This document shows positions 63,357 through 64,000 of a DNA stretch of 64,000 nucleotides, piece by piece. The notes below the pieces were generated by a model. That model saw only the letters and a program-made list of their open reading frames with translations, did not search any database and was not told the origin of the DNA. Made by a program: the position numbers and the translations under genes. This DNA is from Metaphire vulgaris (lineage: Eukaryota > Annelida > Clitellata > Crassiclitellata > Megascolecidae): positions 16,565,381 through 16,629,380 of the forward strand of contig CM030833.1 in the NCBI GenBank assembly GCA_018105865.1. The letters run 5' to 3'. The first letter of the stretch is position 1, and each line of letters begins with the position of its first letter.

Positions 63357-63447
<91 letters not shown>
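63357..63447. repeat. (TC)n(TA)n compound microsatellite
   Basis: About 50 bp of TC followed by about 38 bp of TA, preceded by (CTGT)n units. Complementary in type to 63568-63681. Confidence 0.95.
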
Positions 63448-63450
<3 letters not shown>

Positions 63451-63565
63451 TTCCGAGGGTCTGTCTCACACCTCGAACCAGACGAGAGTTAATCACATAA
63501 TTTATCTATGTCTCTGAACAATTTTTTCATAAGTCCTCAGGACTCAGGAGTGAAATACCGAGGGC

Positions 63566-63685
<120 letters not shown>

Positions 63686-63857
63686 TGATGTCACGCGGCA
63701 TGAACTGGCATGTGGAAATAAACGCTATTCCAACGTACTTGTTACCTGTATACGCTTGTATAATTATTTACGATTTTCGGCTCCAACAGCAAATAGATCT
63801 TAGCTCCAGTCATATAACAATGGGAGCTAATAAATCTGTGAGAAGGCCTGAGAGATA

Positions 63858-63915
63858 ATCAATCGATCGATCGATCGATCGATCAATCAGGTAAGCAAAC
63901 AAGCAAACAAGCAAT
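63858..63915. repeat. (ATCG)n and (AAGC)n tetranucleotide repeats
   Basis: ATCAATCGATCGATCGATCG units followed by AAGCAAACAAGCAAACAAGC units. Confidence 0.9.
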
Positions 63916-64000
63916 CGACATTCAATCCTTAGAATCATTATAACCAGGGTACGATTTGTGACCTAGAGCAGGGGGAGGGATATGTCGAGCTTGAGGGGGA

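Overview
This is animal nuclear DNA, not bacterial. Coding sequence sits in small exons (54 to about 410 bp) bounded by GT..AG splice sites with matching phases, inside long introns full of transposon debris and microsatellites. The repeat mix (hAT MITEs, CR1/RTE-like LINE ends, tRNA- and 5S-headed SINEs, mariner and pogo relics) and the many TAGGCCTA-type octamers suggest a marine invertebrate, probably a deuterostome. That placement is an inference; no gene here fixes the species.

Three genes are recognised. Positions 1507-14407 (minus) hold the first eight coding exons of a lysosomal N-acetylgalactosamine-6-sulfatase (GALNS), with the rest beyond the left edge. Positions 15816-25822 (minus) hold a complete nine-exon EXOSC7 (RRP42), a ring subunit of the RNA exosome. 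Positions 49761-60757 (plus) hold a complete eleven-exon DUS1L, the tRNA-dihydrouridine(16/17) synthase. All exon phases join exactly.

A fourth gene is proposed at 28280-44871 (plus): eight small exons with matching phases, 383 codons, and no family I recognise. It is divergent from EXOSC7 across about 2.4 kb. The four genes do not form a pathway; GALNS and EXOSC7 lie in tandem on minus, the orphan gene and DUS1L in tandem on plus.

The rest is mostly mobile DNA. At least nine elements have hAT-type ends (usually beginning CAG) and perfect 8-bp target duplications, and about as many have one or two mismatches; several are nested. Mariner, pogo/Tigger-like, piggyBac-like (TTAA) and unclassified foldback elements are also present, along with eight LINE reverse-transcriptase C-terminal fragments. 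The most interesting non-genic signals are a 15-bp motif (TTTTTTGCTTGTCAG) shared by MITEs with different ends, SINEs whose common body is joined either to a tRNA head or to a 5S-like head, and the concentration of TAGGCCT octamers between about 29.8 and 46.8 kb.
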